Source: an uncultured Porphyromonadaceae bacterium (GTDB lineage Bacteria > Bacteroidota > Bacteroidia > Bacteroidales > Muribaculaceae). From it: a DNA stretch of 24,163 bases. Made by a program: the position numbers and the translations under genes. The stretch is from the NCBI GenBank assembly GCA_900555165.1, contig USKE01000001.1, positions 1 through 24,163 of the forward strand, read 5' to 3'. The notes under the pieces were generated by a model that was given only the letters and a program-made list of their open reading frames with translations, was not told where the DNA came from and did no database searches. Shown here in pieces: positions 1-7,774 of this stretch (position 1 is its first letter; every line of letters starts with the position of its first letter).

Positions 1-307
1 GTATGACATAGATTACGACGCAGTTGTAAAATCTGCCGGTGAAAACGGTGTTAACAGTGTTTCTGCAAAACCTGCGGCTCCCGAAAAGCGTTTTGAAAAC
101 AGCGACCCCTATGTAGTGGTCGTGGCGTCGTTCCCCACAGCGGCTCAGGCACGCCAGTATATGCTTGACCATTCGGGGCGCCGGCTTGACATCCTTGAGC
201 AGGACGGGAAATACCGCGTTTATTGCTCTACCGCGTCATCATATGCCGATGCCCGCAGGCTCACGGCCTCGGCCGGTGTTTCTGATGCCTGGGTGTGCCG
301 TCGCTGA
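1..307 (+). CDS. SPOR-domain protein, 3' fragment
   Basis: The reading frame is open from the left edge (first full codon at base 2) to a TGA at 305-307, so the start lies outside the window. About 101 residues are visible. The first 35 or so are polar and low in complexity (Lys, Ala, Pro, Glu), like a linker. The remainder begins YVVVVASFPTAAQARQYM and ends in a DAWVCRR-like tail. The pattern of a beta strand VVVASF, a helix rich in A and Q, a KYRVYCSTA strand and a second Ala-rich helix fits the SPOR fold, which binds septal or denuded peptidoglycan. The function of the rest of the protein is unknown. The next gene starts 32 nt downstream on the same strand, so co-transcription is likely. 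The SPOR call rests on pattern only. Confidence 0.62.
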   Translation, partial: YDIDYDAVVKSAGENGVNSVSAKPAAPEKRFENSDPYVVVVASFPTAAQARQYMLDHSGRRLDILEQDGKYRVYCSTASSYADARRLTASAGVSDAWVCRR

Positions 308-339
308 CGCCGACACAACTCAAACTTCAGCCTCCCGTT

Positions 340-882
340 ATGGATAAATTCAATTCTTTGCTGTTAAAGCGCAGGTCGATCAGGAAATATACCGATCAGC
401 CGATAGCGCCCGATTACGTGCGTCTCATCCTTGAGGCCGCCCTTACCGCCCCGTCGTCGAAAAGTGTGCGTCCCTGGCAGTTTGTCGTTGTCGAAGACCG
501 CGACATGCTTGCTCGCCTTGGCGAGTGCAAGCCCCAGTATGCCACCTCGGTGGCCCGTGCCCCGCTGGCTGTAGTAGTGACCGCCGACATGACCAAGTCA
601 GACGCCTGGATCGAGGATGCCTCGATTGCGGCCATACTGATGCAGCTGCAGGCCGAGGAGCTCGGACTGGGCAGTTGCTGGGTGGAGGTGCGTGGCCGTT
701 TCCGCGCCGATGGTGAGCCGTCGGAAGATTATGTGCGCCAGTTGCTGGGGATACCCGAAGAGTTCGGCGTGCTCTGCATCCTCTCGTTCGGCTACAAGGC
801 CGAGGAGCGCCGCGAGATCGACCCGTCGAAACTGCTTTGGGAAAAGGTTCATATCGGCAAATGGAGCAACCGCGCCGACTGA
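340..882 (+). CDS. Nitroreductase family protein
   Basis: 180 residues. The N-terminus has the family hallmark RRSIRKYTDQPI (about residues 10-21), where the Arg/Ser residues contact FMN phosphate, followed by TAPSSKSVRPWQFVVV (about residues 36-51). The later stretch EELGLGSCWVEVRG and the strand LCILSFGYKAEE match the dimeric alpha+beta FMN reductase fold. Members use NAD(P)H to reduce nitro compounds, quinones or enones; the substrate here cannot be told. I chose the ATG at 340 because it puts the RRSIRKY motif at the usual distance from the N-terminus; the frame extends upstream only to a non-ATG codon at 295. The stop overlaps the start of the next gene by 22 nt, so the two are probably translationally coupled. 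Cytoplasmic; no signal peptide. Confidence 0.9.
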   Translation: MDKFNSLLLKRRSIRKYTDQPIAPDYVRLILEAALTAPSSKSVRPWQFVVVEDRDMLARLGECKPQYATSVARAPLAVVVTADMTKSDAWIEDASIAAILMQLQAEELGLGSCWVEVRGRFRADGEPSEDYVRQLLGIPEEFGVLCILSFGYKAEERREIDPSKLLWEKVHIGKWSNRAD

Positions 883-1691
883 GGATATGCCTGATCGGCG
901 CTGGCAACGTCGCGTCGCATCTGGCCCCCGCGCTGGCAGGCGTGGCCGACCTGGTGCAGATAGTCAGCCGTGGCGGGGCATCGGCACGCAGACTCGCCGA
1001 GGGCATTCCCGGTTGTGCCGCCGCTGAAGGGACTAAGGGGCTTGTACCCGACGCCGACCTCTATCTGATTGCCACCGCTGACGATGCCATAGCCGGTATT
1101 GTAAGTTCGACGCCCGATTTCCCCGGGGTCTGGGCGCATACGTCGGGCAGTGTGCCCGTCGAGGTGTTTGCCGGGCACAAAAGCCGTTACGGGTCATTCT
1201 ATCCGTTGCAGACTTTCTCAAGAGATGTGCCGGTGGATATGCGTCAGGTGCCGTTTTTCATCGAGGGGAACACACCGCAGGTCACCGAAATGCTTGCCGG
1301 GCTTGCCGGACGCATCTCTGATTCTGTGACACTGGCCGACAGCGCTCTCAGGCACGACCTGCATGTGGCGGCTGTTTTCGCATGCAATTTCGTGAACCAG
1401 CTCTGGGCCGATGCCGACGCTCTTCTGCGGCGCCGTGGCCTGAATATCGGCTATCTTTCGCCGCTCATAGCGGCCACTGCCGGCAAGCTTGCCGATGCCT
1501 CGCCGGCCGACGCCATGACCGGCCCTGCCCGTCGCGGTGACCTGAATGTGATTGAAAACCACCTTGCCTCGCTCCCACCGGAGCTTGCCGGGACTTACCG
1601 CCTGCTCTCGCAGCGCATACTCGACATCTATCACCCGGGCCTGAAAATAGGCGCGAAACCAACAGAATCACAACCACAGAACAATGAGTAA
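861..1691 (+). CDS. Rossmann-like / DUF2520 NADP-binding protein
   Basis: 276 residues. It opens with a short beta strand and a dinucleotide-binding glycine motif IGAGNVASHLAPAL (about residues 12-25), giving a Rossmann fold related to the F420-dependent NADP oxidoreductase family. The middle contains YLIATADDAI and the GSFYPLQTFS signature (about residues 113-122). The C-terminal helical half holds NFVNQLWADAD and MTGPARRGD, typical of the DUF2520 domain. The family resembles 6-phosphogluconate and ketopantoate reductases in architecture, but its reaction is not settled. The ATG at 861 is preferred over the in-frame upstream GTG at 837 because it lies just before the Rossmann strand. It overlaps the nitroreductase gene by 22 nt and the next gene by 8 nt, so it sits inside an operon. 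Confidence 0.85.
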   Translation: MEQPRRLRICLIGAGNVASHLAPALAGVADLVQIVSRGGASARRLAEGIPGCAAAEGTKGLVPDADLYLIATADDAIAGIVSSTPDFPGVWAHTSGSVPVEVFAGHKSRYGSFYPLQTFSRDVPVDMRQVPFFIEGNTPQVTEMLAGLAGRISDSVTLADSALRHDLHVAAVFACNFVNQLWADADALLRRRGLNIGYLSPLIAATAGKLADASPADAMTGPARRGDLNVIENHLASLPPELAGTYRLLSQRILDIYHPGLKIGAKPTESQPQNNE

Positions 1692-2208
1692 AGTAGCATA
1701 CGACCTGCAGCATGTGCGCGGCATCGCTTTCGATGTCGACGGCGTGCTGTCACCCTCGACCATTCCTCTGGGCGCCGACGGCATGCCTGCCCGCATGGTG
1801 AACATAAAGGACGGGTATGCCCTGCAACTGGCCGTGAAATGCGGTCTGCATGTCGCCATAATAACCGGTGCCGATTCGCAGGCCATAGTGAGGCGGTTCA
1901 GCTCGCTCGGCATAACCGACATCTACACGCGGGTATCGATGAAACTCCCCGTGCTCAAGGAATGGATGGCGGCAAAAGGTCTTGTGCGCGATGACATCGC
2001 GTTTGTGGGCGACGACATTCCCGACCTTGAGTGCATGCGCCATGCCGGGCTCGGGGTGGCCCCGCATGACGCTGCGCCCGAAATCCGCGAGGCCGCACGC
2101 TATGTCTCGCCCGTCGACGGCGGTTACGGCGGGGCCCGCGATATTCTCGAACAGATACTGAAGGCACGCCATGAATGGGCCAACAGCGAGCGTGCTTTCG
2201 GCTGGTAG
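1684..2208 (+). CDS. kdsC: KdsC-like HAD phosphatase
   Basis: 174 residues, close to the usual size of capless C0-type HAD phosphatases such as KdsC, which dephosphorylates KDO-8-phosphate in the lipopolysaccharide core pathway. HAD motif I is FDVDGVLS (Asp nucleophile and acid/base at about D17 and D19), motif II is IITGADS (about residues 59-65), a conserved Lys lies in RVSMKLPVLKEW, and motif IV is VGDDIPDLECM (about residues 107-117). GLGVAPHDAAPEI and YVSPVDGGYGGARD are typical of KdsC-type proteins. There is no cap domain between motifs I and II, consistent with a tetramer. The ATG overlaps the previous stop by 8 nt. The HAD assignment is certain; KDO-8-P as substrate is inferred from family resemblance. 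Confidence 0.85.
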   Translation: MSKVAYDLQHVRGIAFDVDGVLSPSTIPLGADGMPARMVNIKDGYALQLAVKCGLHVAIITGADSQAIVRRFSSLGITDIYTRVSMKLPVLKEWMAAKGLVRDDIAFVGDDIPDLECMRHAGLGVAPHDAAPEIREAARYVSPVDGGYGGARDILEQILKARHEWANSERAFGW

Positions 2209-2227
2209 GACTTTACATCTAACGGAA

Positions 2228-2857
2228 ATGGCAAACGAAACCGAAACGAAAAACAGTTTTCTTGACTCTCTGATGGGTGGGCGCCGCCTGTTGCTCGGCA
2301 GTGCGTCGCCACGACGCCGTGAACTGGTAGAGGGGCTTGGCATTGATGTCAGACTTCTTGAACCCAAAGAAATCGACGAAACTTACCCGGCACGCATGAA
2401 TCCCGCCGATGTGCCCGCATATATCTCGCGCCGCAAGGCGCATCCGTATCTCGGCGACCTTCAGCCGGGCGACATACTGCTTACGGCCGACACCGTGGTG
2501 ATAAACCGCGGCGAGGTGCTCGGGAAACCTCACGACGAACGTGAGGCCATGACCATGCTCAGGCAGCTGTCGGGCCACGCGCATACGGTGGTCACAGGCG
2601 TGACGCTTACCGATGTGCGGCGCCAGGTCACGTTTTCCGAAAGTACCGAAGTGGAGTTCGGCGAACTCATGCCCGACGAGATAGTCTATTACGTGGAGCG
2701 TTACCAACCGCTCGACAAGGCCGGTGCCTACGGCATCCAGGAATGGATAGGGCAGATCGGCATAAAGGCCATCCGCGGCGACTATTACAACGTCATGGGC
2801 CTCCCCCTGCGCGCCCTCTTCGAGAATCTGCGCCGCATGACCGCCATCCACCGCTGA
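2228..2857 (+). CDS. maf: Maf-family nucleotide pyrophosphatase (dTTP/UTP type)
   Basis: 209 residues. The Maf signature LLLGSASPRRRELV (about residues 20-33) forms the phosphate-binding loop. DILLTADTVV (about residues 79-88) carries the catalytic/metal Asp, GKPHDEREAM follows, and DKAGAYGIQEWIG (about residues 172-184) is the pattern of the YhdE branch, which hydrolyses dTTP, UTP and their modified forms to monophosphates. The role is clearing non-canonical nucleotides and, in some bacteria, controlling septation. Start choice: the ATG at 2228 gives a normal-length protein; an upstream in-frame ATG at 2171 would overlap kdsC and add a tail with no family support. The spacing of 19 nt from kdsC places it at the end of the operon beginning at or before 340. 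Confidence 0.93.
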   Translation: MANETETKNSFLDSLMGGRRLLLGSASPRRRELVEGLGIDVRLLEPKEIDETYPARMNPADVPAYISRRKAHPYLGDLQPGDILLTADTVVINRGEVLGKPHDEREAMTMLRQLSGHAHTVVTGVTLTDVRRQVTFSESTEVEFGELMPDEIVYYVERYQPLDKAGAYGIQEWIGQIGIKAIRGDYYNVMGLPLRALFENLRRMTAIHR

Positions 2858-2958
2858 CATGTTGTTGCCAAATTGGCGCCAAATCCTGATTTTTCGCTCG
2901 AAATACGCTCGGTTTTTATGTTTGAGAGCAGATTTTTTGAAAAATCGGGGCTGAAAAT

Positions 2959-2989
2959 TTTGCCGGGAAAAATAAAAGCGGTAACTTTG
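2959..2989 (+). promoter_or_regulatory. Bacteroidota-type promoter for a small RNA
   Basis: TTTG at 2959-2962, a 19-nt spacer, then TAACTTTG at 2982-2989. This matches the Bacteroidota primary-sigma consensus in both boxes. The predicted transcription start is near 2996. No start codon with a sizeable frame follows before the terminator at 3147-3189, so the product appears to be RNA. Confidence 0.75.
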
Positions 2990-2995
2990 TTGCCG

Positions 2996-3189
2996 TAAAG
3001 TATCAGTCGGTTTTGGCGATCGTCAGTCGTGAGACAATGCAACCCGGCAATGCTGACTGGTTGGATGAATGTAAGTAAGATATAATCTCTACACTTGAAG
3101 TTGCAAAGACAACTCGATTAGAATCACAAATCTTGCCTTTTGGCTTAAATCCTGTGTTCCCTGTGAAGGGTGACAAAGGATTTTTTTTT
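2996..3189 (+). ncRNA. Candidate structured small RNA, class unknown
   Basis: About 194 nt lie between a well-formed promoter and an intrinsic terminator, with no credible protein frame. Visible helices include AGUUG/CAACU around a CAAAGA loop near 3100-3115, GCC/GGC around UUUU near 3136-3144, and a short GUC-GUGA-GAC hairpin near 3026-3035. The 5' segment (AUC and AGUC) can pair with GACU...GAU near 3055-3067. The 3' terminator is listed separately. The promoter-RNA-terminator arrangement is like the published Bacteroidales-1 RNA motif, but that motif is usually reported next to the L20 gene, which is not seen here, so I do not assign it. The ends do not pair with each other, which argues against 6S RNA. 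Confidence 0.6.
3147..3189 (+). terminator. Intrinsic terminator of the small RNA
   Basis: AAATCCT (3147-3153) pairs with AGGATTT (3177-3183). CCC/GGG near 3159-3170 closes an inner stem with some mismatches. A run of T continues to 3189. The next predicted promoter lies about 35 nt downstream, so this unit ends here. Confidence 0.8.
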
Positions 3190-3224
3190 GCCCCGCCGCG
3201 GATAGTTTTGTCATTGTAAATCCC

Positions 3225-3232
3225 TATCTTTG
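3225..3232 (+). promoter_or_regulatory. Probable promoter box for the 3344 gene
   Basis: TATCTTTG at 3225-3232 matches TAnnTTTG. The upstream TTTG at 3207-3210 is only 14 nt away, shorter than the spacing seen elsewhere in this window, so the -33 element is weak. The predicted start is near 3239, giving a leader of about 105 nt before the ATG at 3344. That leader holds a 15-codon frame beginning at 3239; I see no evidence that it matters. Confidence 0.5.
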
Positions 3233-3343
3233 TGAATCATGAATGACCGTCGTCATCAGTGTACGCAATCAGTTTGTGTTTGGTGATGATCTGTTCGGTA
3301 TTATGTGATTCAATATGATTATAACCGATTTGAACCAACTATT

Positions 3344-4150
3344 ATGCAGTTTGCTGATTATCTGAGGGCGGTGACGGCGGCACGGGGAAATGAATTTGCC
3401 GGGACGCCGGGGGCTGTTGACGAATTGCGGCAGATGGGGGCTTTTGCCGGTATGCCGGCTCTGGCAAACGTTTACCGGCAGGCTGTGGCCTCGCATGCCG
3501 CGCGTAATTTCATAGCGCTCGGTGCGTGGGACGACGATGCCCGGCGGCTCGTAGACCGTTTTGTGGCCCACACCGGATTTATGCCCGACCTGGCGGAATA
3601 TGTGTTCCGTGCTCTCGGATATGCCACGGGTATGGCCGTGCCGGCGCCTGACCAGACTATGGCGGCGGGGAGGGGGTGTCGTGATTTTTCCCGGGAATCT
3701 GATTCTGCGGCCGCATATGATTCTGCCGGCACAAGTGATTGTGTGGCCGACCCGACGGAGGCATACGGTGCGACAGCGCCTGCAGATACCGCTGTGCCGG
3801 CGGTCAATCCGGCGTGGCGTTGCCATGCCGATGCCGAACGGAAACGTGCATACGCAGAGGCTCTTGTAGTGGTTGACCGTGAGCGCGAGCCGATTCTGGG
3901 CGTCGCTGTTTCAGATCCGCACTGCACCGGGGTCGGGGAACATTCGGTCACGCTGACCTTTGAATTGCGCCGAACGGCACCGCAGGCCACGGCAATGCTG
4001 AACTATGCGCTGTATGATATGCGTGGTCGGATAATGGAAACCGGCATGGCGGCGGCGCTGACGGTCGAGTCGGCCGGCCGCACGCCACACACCCTGCGGC
4101 TTGTGTGTCGCCCGGAACGCCTGTCGAAAATCCTCCTTTATCTCGACTGA
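3344..4150 (+). CDS. Unrecognised two-part protein
   Basis: 268 residues; I do not recognise the family. Residues 1-98 look alpha-helical, with repeated Ala-rich helices and a motif TGFMPDLAEYVFRALGYATG near 78-96. Residues about 99-165 are low in complexity (Ala, Asp, Ser, Thr, Pro, Gly) and look like a flexible linker. Residues about 170-268 alternate hydrophobic and polar residues as in a beta sandwich, with SVTLTFELRR and YALYDMRGRIMETG. The YDMxGR-type strand is only loosely like secretion-tail beta domains. There is no signal peptide or membrane segment. I chose the ATG at 3344; an in-frame GTG at 3305 would add 13 residues. It stands alone with its own promoter box, between a small-RNA unit and a repeat element. 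The frame is long, has normal codon use for the region and is credible as a gene. Confidence 0.72.
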   Translation: MQFADYLRAVTAARGNEFAGTPGAVDELRQMGAFAGMPALANVYRQAVASHAARNFIALGAWDDDARRLVDRFVAHTGFMPDLAEYVFRALGYATGMAVPAPDQTMAAGRGCRDFSRESDSAAAYDSAGTSDCVADPTEAYGATAPADTAVPAVNPAWRCHADAERKRAYAEALVVVDREREPILGVAVSDPHCTGVGEHSVTLTFELRRTAPQATAMLNYALYDMRGRIMETGMAAALTVESAGRTPHTLRLVCRPERLSKILLYLD

Positions 4151-4196
4151 CGGTGTTGAGAACCTCAACCAGTAGGAGGGTGTGGAGATCTCTACT

Positions 4197-4277
4197 AATT
4201 GTAGGGACATGCTTTTGGCATGTTAGATTATCTCGTTGGTAATCAGCTAAACATCGCAAAGCGATGTCCCTACAATT
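4197..4277. repeat. Cloverleaf-like inverted-repeat element
   Basis: The outer arms AATTGTAGGG (4197-4206) and CCCTACAATT (4268-4277) pair perfectly. Inside them three hairpins abut with almost no free bases: ACATGC-TTTTG-GCATGT (4207-4223), an AT-rich hairpin with GATTA/TAATC (4224-4250), and ACATCGC-AAA-GCGATGT (4251-4267). The first and last hairpins share the ACAT/ATGT part with the outer repeat, so the ends alone give a 14-bp perfect inverted repeat. No protein is encoded. The layout resembles a REP/BIME-type or MITE-like intergenic repeat; whether it recurs in this genome cannot be judged from one window. Confidence 0.8.
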
Positions 4278-4316
4278 TAAGCGAAAATCGGGCTCTGAAA
4301 TATCTTCTGATATACA

Positions 4317-4353
4317 ACAAGCGGTGTGTAGCTTTGCGCCGCACACCGCTTGT
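4317..4353 (-). terminator. Strong hairpin downstream of the M16 protease gene
   Basis: ACAAGCGGTGTG (4317-4328) and CACACCGCTTGT (4342-4353) form a perfect 12-bp stem with a 13-nt loop. It lies 23 nt beyond the stop of the M16 gene and about 165 nt beyond the stop of the convergent 3344 gene. No good T-run follows on either strand, so termination efficiency is uncertain; it may serve both converging genes or protect 3' ends. Confidence 0.5.
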
Positions 4354-4376
4354 CGGTTTATGGGTATAAGGTTTGT

Positions 4377-7244
4377 TTATTTGGCGGCGGGTGCCACGGC
4401 GTCCATCAGGACTACGCGGTAGTTGCCGGCATCGTTGATGCGTTTCATGATGTTCTGGATGTCGTCAGTGGTGAGGTTCTTGTAGATTTCCTCGGCACCG
4501 GTGAAGGTATCCACACCGTTCAGAGCCTCGGCAGCCATGCCGTTGAGCCAGCCGTTGTTCTTGTCAAGCTGCTCTTTGACATTCTTCACCATGTACTCTG
4601 AAACCTTGGTGAGCTCGGCGGGTTTCACCTCGTTCTGCATGTCGATGTAAGCCTGCTTGAGGTAGTTCACCACTTTATCCTTCATCTCGGGTTTCATGGG
4701 GAACTGGGTGATGACCATTGAGTTGGCACCGTTGGCCACGCGCGACATCATGGCACCTGCACCGGGCGAATAAGATGCGCCCCATTCCTCGCGTACCTGT
4801 TCGAGGATGCGCTGGCTCAGAATCTGGCCTGCCACGTTGAGGGCGGCACGGTCTTTGGCGGTGAAGGGGAGTGTGTCGTAAGCGATGGTGAAGACGTAGG
4901 TCTGGGGCTGTGACGACTCGATTGTCGACTCGGTGAGGGCCGGAGCGGCTTTGTAGGCCTTCATGCTCTCGGGCATTACGGGAGTCTTGACAGCGGTAGC
5001 GGCGTTGCCGGGGAGCGATGCGATGTACTGCTCGACGAGCGGACGGAGCTCGTCGAGGTTGACTGAACCGACGATGAAGAATGTGTAGTCGGCGGCGTTG
5101 GCTGTCATCTTGTGGGCCACGTCAAGGGTCTGTGCCAGCTGTGCGGCCTGGATGTCGGCTACAGAAAGCACCTGCTCTACCGGAGCCTCGTAGAGATTCT
5201 CCTGGATGCGCTTGCCGAAGATGTAGTCGGGCTCGTTCTCCTGGTTGTGGAGTACACCGCTGAAGGTGTTGCGGGTGGCGTCGAATTCATCGGCGGTGAT
5301 GTTGAGCGCGGTGAAGCCCATGTAGAGCAGCTCCATCATGTTCTTGAGATCCTTGGGTGTGGAGTGGCCGGTGATGTCGCGGGTGTAGTTCGAGAAGTCG
5401 AACGAGATGCCGCACTGCTTGCCCTGCAGGTATTTCTGCAGATCCTTGTAGGTGTAGTCGCCCAGACCGTACTGGTTCAGGGCGTAGGGCATGAACTTGA
5501 GGGTCGATGCATAGTCGTTGCCGAATACCGATGTACCGCCAAGCGCCTGGGCGTCGAGCAGAATCTCGTCGGCCTTGAAGTCGGTGGGCTTGACCACCAC
5601 GGTGGCGCCGTTCGAGAGGGTCCATTTCTCGGCACCCCATTTCTCGAGTTTCTCGACACCGGTGATCTTGCCGGGGGCGGGGAGGGCCGGGATAAGCGGT
5701 TCGGCCTTTACTTCGTCAACAAAAGGTTTGATATCCTCGGCATCAACAGTTGCCAGGGCGGCGGCCAGCTCAGCCTCGGTGGGGATTACGGTGCCCTCGG
5801 TTTCGGGGAGCATCACCGAGATGACGCGGTTGTCGGGTGTCACCATCTGCTGCAGAGTGGCGTTGATTGCCTCAAGGGGAATCATCATGGCCATCTGCTG
5901 GGCTGTCTGGTATTCGGTTTCGGGGTCGAGCATCGGAGTGCCGTCGATGAAGACGCGCACAATGCCGCGCGAGAACTCCTCGTTCTCACGTTTGTCGCGG
6001 TTGTTGAATTTCTTCTCGGCCTGCGAGAGATATTCCTCTTTGGCGCGGTCATACTCGCTGATGGTGAATCCGCCGCGCTGTGCGCGCAGGAGCTCGCGGT
6101 ATACGGCCTGCAGGGCAGGGGTGATGTTGGTGTCCTTGCCGAGTGCCACAAGGGTGAGGGCGTCTTTGGTGTCGGCCACGAAGAAACCGCCGTAATATGT
6201 GCCGGCGGCGGCGAACGGAGCGGCGGGGTCAGTTGCCAGCTCGTCGAGACGTGCCTGCAGCATCGTGGTGATCATGTCGTTGATATAGTCGAGGCTGATC
6301 TGCACGGGGGTGTTGCGGTATGCGCGCGGCAGTTTGTCGTTCTTGATGTAGAGGGTTGCGCGGGCGTTGGGCATCTCGGGGTCGGCGCCGATGGCATAGA
6401 GTGTGCCCTGGTTGTCGGGAACCTCGAAATACACGCGCTCCTTGACATTCTCGGGCATCTTGATGGGGCCGAACATCTCCTTGATTTTATTCTCGATGCG
6501 GTCCACGTCGATGTCGCCGATCACGATCACACCCTGCTGGTCGGGGCGGTACCAGGTCTCGTAGTAGTCACGCAGCACCTGGGGCTCGAAGTTGTCAACG
6601 ACCTCCATTGTGCCGATGGGCCAGCGGTAGGCGTAGCGGGTGTCAGGGTACATGGCGGGGAGCTGCTGCTCCATCAGGCGCGACATGCCCACGTTGCGCA
6701 TGCGCCACTCCTCATGGATCACGCCGCGCTCCTTGTCGATCTCCTCGGGGAGTAGCAGGAGGCCGTCGGCCCAGTCGTGAAGGATGAGCAGACACGAGTC
6801 CTCGACGGCCACGTTGCCCACGGGGACGTTAGAGATATTGTAGACCGTTTCGTCAACGCCGGTGTATGCGTTGAGGTCGGCGCCGAATTTCACGCCTTTT
6901 GTCTCGAGCCACGACACCACCTCATTGCCCTCGAAGTTCTCGGTGCCGTTGAAACACATGTGCTCCAGGAAGTGAGCCAGACCGCGCTGGTTGTCCTCTT
7001 CGAGTACCGAGCCGACTTTCTGTGCGATGAAGAAATCGGCCTGACCCTTGGGGGTCTCGTTGTGGCGGATGTAGTAAGTGAGTCCGTTGGGGAGCACGCC
7101 CTGGCGCACTGTTGAGTCGGCAGGGAGCTGCATTGCCTCGGCGGGGGGCATCTGGGCCAGTGATTCGGCCATGCCTTGTGCCAGGGCATTGAATGACGTC
7201 AGGCCAAGTAACAGGCCGAGCGTTCCAGAAAGAATCTTCTTCAT
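4377..7244 (-). CDS. Secreted M16 family zinc metalloprotease
   Basis: 955 residues, full length for a two-lobed (pitrilysin-type) M16 protease. A signal peptide is clear: MKK, a Leu/Gly-rich core, then NALAQ with cleavage near residue 23. The inverted zinc motif HFLEH lies at residues 91-95; the third ligand is expected at E172 within EIDKERGVIHEEW, 77 residues further, as in the family. GADLNAYTGVDETVYN matches the conserved strand after the active site. The C-terminal half, from about residue 530 (LSNGATVVVKPTDFK), repeats the M16 fold without an HxxEH site, as usual for the inactive lobe. It probably degrades peptides in the periplasm or at the outer membrane. The gene begins 156 nt after the GntR gene on the same strand, with its own promoter box, so it need not belong to that operon. 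Codon use matches the neighbours. Confidence 0.96.
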   Translation of the reverse strand: MKKILSGTLGLLLGLTSFNALAQGMAESLAQMPPAEAMQLPADSTVRQGVLPNGLTYYIRHNETPKGQADFFIAQKVGSVLEEDNQRGLAHFLEHMCFNGTENFEGNEVVSWLETKGVKFGADLNAYTGVDETVYNISNVPVGNVAVEDSCLLILHDWADGLLLLPEEIDKERGVIHEEWRMRNVGMSRLMEQQLPAMYPDTRYAYRWPIGTMEVVDNFEPQVLRDYYETWYRPDQQGVIVIGDIDVDRIENKIKEMFGPIKMPENVKERVYFEVPDNQGTLYAIGADPEMPNARATLYIKNDKLPRAYRNTPVQISLDYINDMITTMLQARLDELATDPAAPFAAAGTYYGGFFVADTKDALTLVALGKDTNITPALQAVYRELLRAQRGGFTISEYDRAKEEYLSQAEKKFNNRDKRENEEFSRGIVRVFIDGTPMLDPETEYQTAQQMAMMIPLEAINATLQQMVTPDNRVISVMLPETEGTVIPTEAELAAALATVDAEDIKPFVDEVKAEPLIPALPAPGKITGVEKLEKWGAEKWTLSNGATVVVKPTDFKADEILLDAQALGGTSVFGNDYASTLKFMPYALNQYGLGDYTYKDLQKYLQGKQCGISFDFSNYTRDITGHSTPKDLKNMMELLYMGFTALNITADEFDATRNTFSGVLHNQENEPDYIFGKRIQENLYEAPVEQVLSVADIQAAQLAQTLDVAHKMTANAADYTFFIVGSVNLDELRPLVEQYIASLPGNAATAVKTPVMPESMKAYKAAPALTESTIESSQPQTYVFTIAYDTLPFTAKDRAALNVAGQILSQRILEQVREEWGASYSPGAGAMMSRVANGANSMVITQFPMKPEMKDKVVNYLKQAYIDMQNEVKPAELTKVSEYMVKNVKEQLDKNNGWLNGMAAEALNGVDTFTGAEEIYKNLTTDDIQNIMKRINDAGNYRVVLMDAVAPAAK

Positions 7245-7350
7245 ATAATATATATGTGAATGAAATAAAATGCGGTAAATGACGGGTATGTGCCGGTGTG
7301 CCGGCGGTGTGTATGATGATGTTATGACAATGCTTTCGTTATTAGACGTC

Positions 7351-7358
7351 CAAAGTTA
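7351..7358 (-). promoter_or_regulatory. Promoter box for the M16 gene
   Basis: On the minus strand this reads TAACTTTG, matching TAnnTTTG, with a predicted start near 7344 and a leader of about 100 nt. I see no convincing TTTG element at the expected distance upstream. Confidence 0.5.
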
Positions 7359-7400
7359 CGAAAAAGTTGCACAGTTGTCATAAAAGATTGTCTGAAAATC

Positions 7401-7760
7401 TCACGAATAATGTTTTTTGATGTGGTCGGCAAGCTGTTCGGCGGTGATGCCGAGCGCCTGCATCTCGGCGGCTATGCCGGGCACCGTGGTCTCGAAGAAC
7501 AGGCGCCGCCGCTCGGCTGTCACGCGCTCGCGGGCGTCGGTCGCCAGAAAGAAACCCATGCCGCGCTGGGGCGCTATGAGCCCGAGATCCTGCAGGTCCT
7601 CGAAGGCCTTGAGCACCGTGCGCGAGTTCACGCCGAGGTCGGCCGAAAGTTCGCGCACCGAGGGGATGCGTTCGCCCGGTGACCAATGGCCGGCGGTGAC
7701 TTCGTTGAAGGCGAAATCCACGATCTGGCGGTATATCGGTTTGTTGTCTGTGAAATTCAT
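7401..7760 (-). CDS. GntR-family (YtrA-type) transcription regulator
   Basis: 119 residues, the short length typical of the YtrA subfamily, which has a winged helix-turn-helix and only a small dimerisation tail. The N-terminus PIYRQIVDFAFNEVTAGHW, then GERIPSVRELSADLGVNSRTV and LGLIAPQRGMGFF (about residues 8-71), is the classic GntR DNA-binding domain. The tail (about residues 75-119) is helical. It is the last gene of an operon with an ABC ATPase and a membrane protein, starting 14 nt after the latter. YtrA-type regulators commonly repress their own ABC transporter operon. A palindrome GTGTA-C-TACAC at the operon's predicted start site is a candidate operator. The effector is unknown. Confidence 0.93.
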   Translation of the reverse strand: MNFTDNKPIYRQIVDFAFNEVTAGHWSPGERIPSVRELSADLGVNSRTVLKAFEDLQDLGLIAPQRGMGFFLATDARERVTAERRRLFFETTVPGIAAEMQALGITAEQLADHIKKHYS

Positions 7761-7774
7761 CGGCCTGTCGCTTG

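Noticed and set aside
2996..3189. Small RNA considered as 6S RNA
   Set aside because: The 5' end pairs with an internal segment rather than with the 3' end, and the 3' end is taken up by a terminator hairpin; the required end-to-end rod with a central bubble is not seen.
5112..6755. 547-codon open frame opposite the M16 protease gene
   Set aside because: It is exactly antisense to a complete, motif-bearing protease. Its composition (Val, Gly, His rich) is the mirror of that gene's codon pattern, and it has no recognisable domain.
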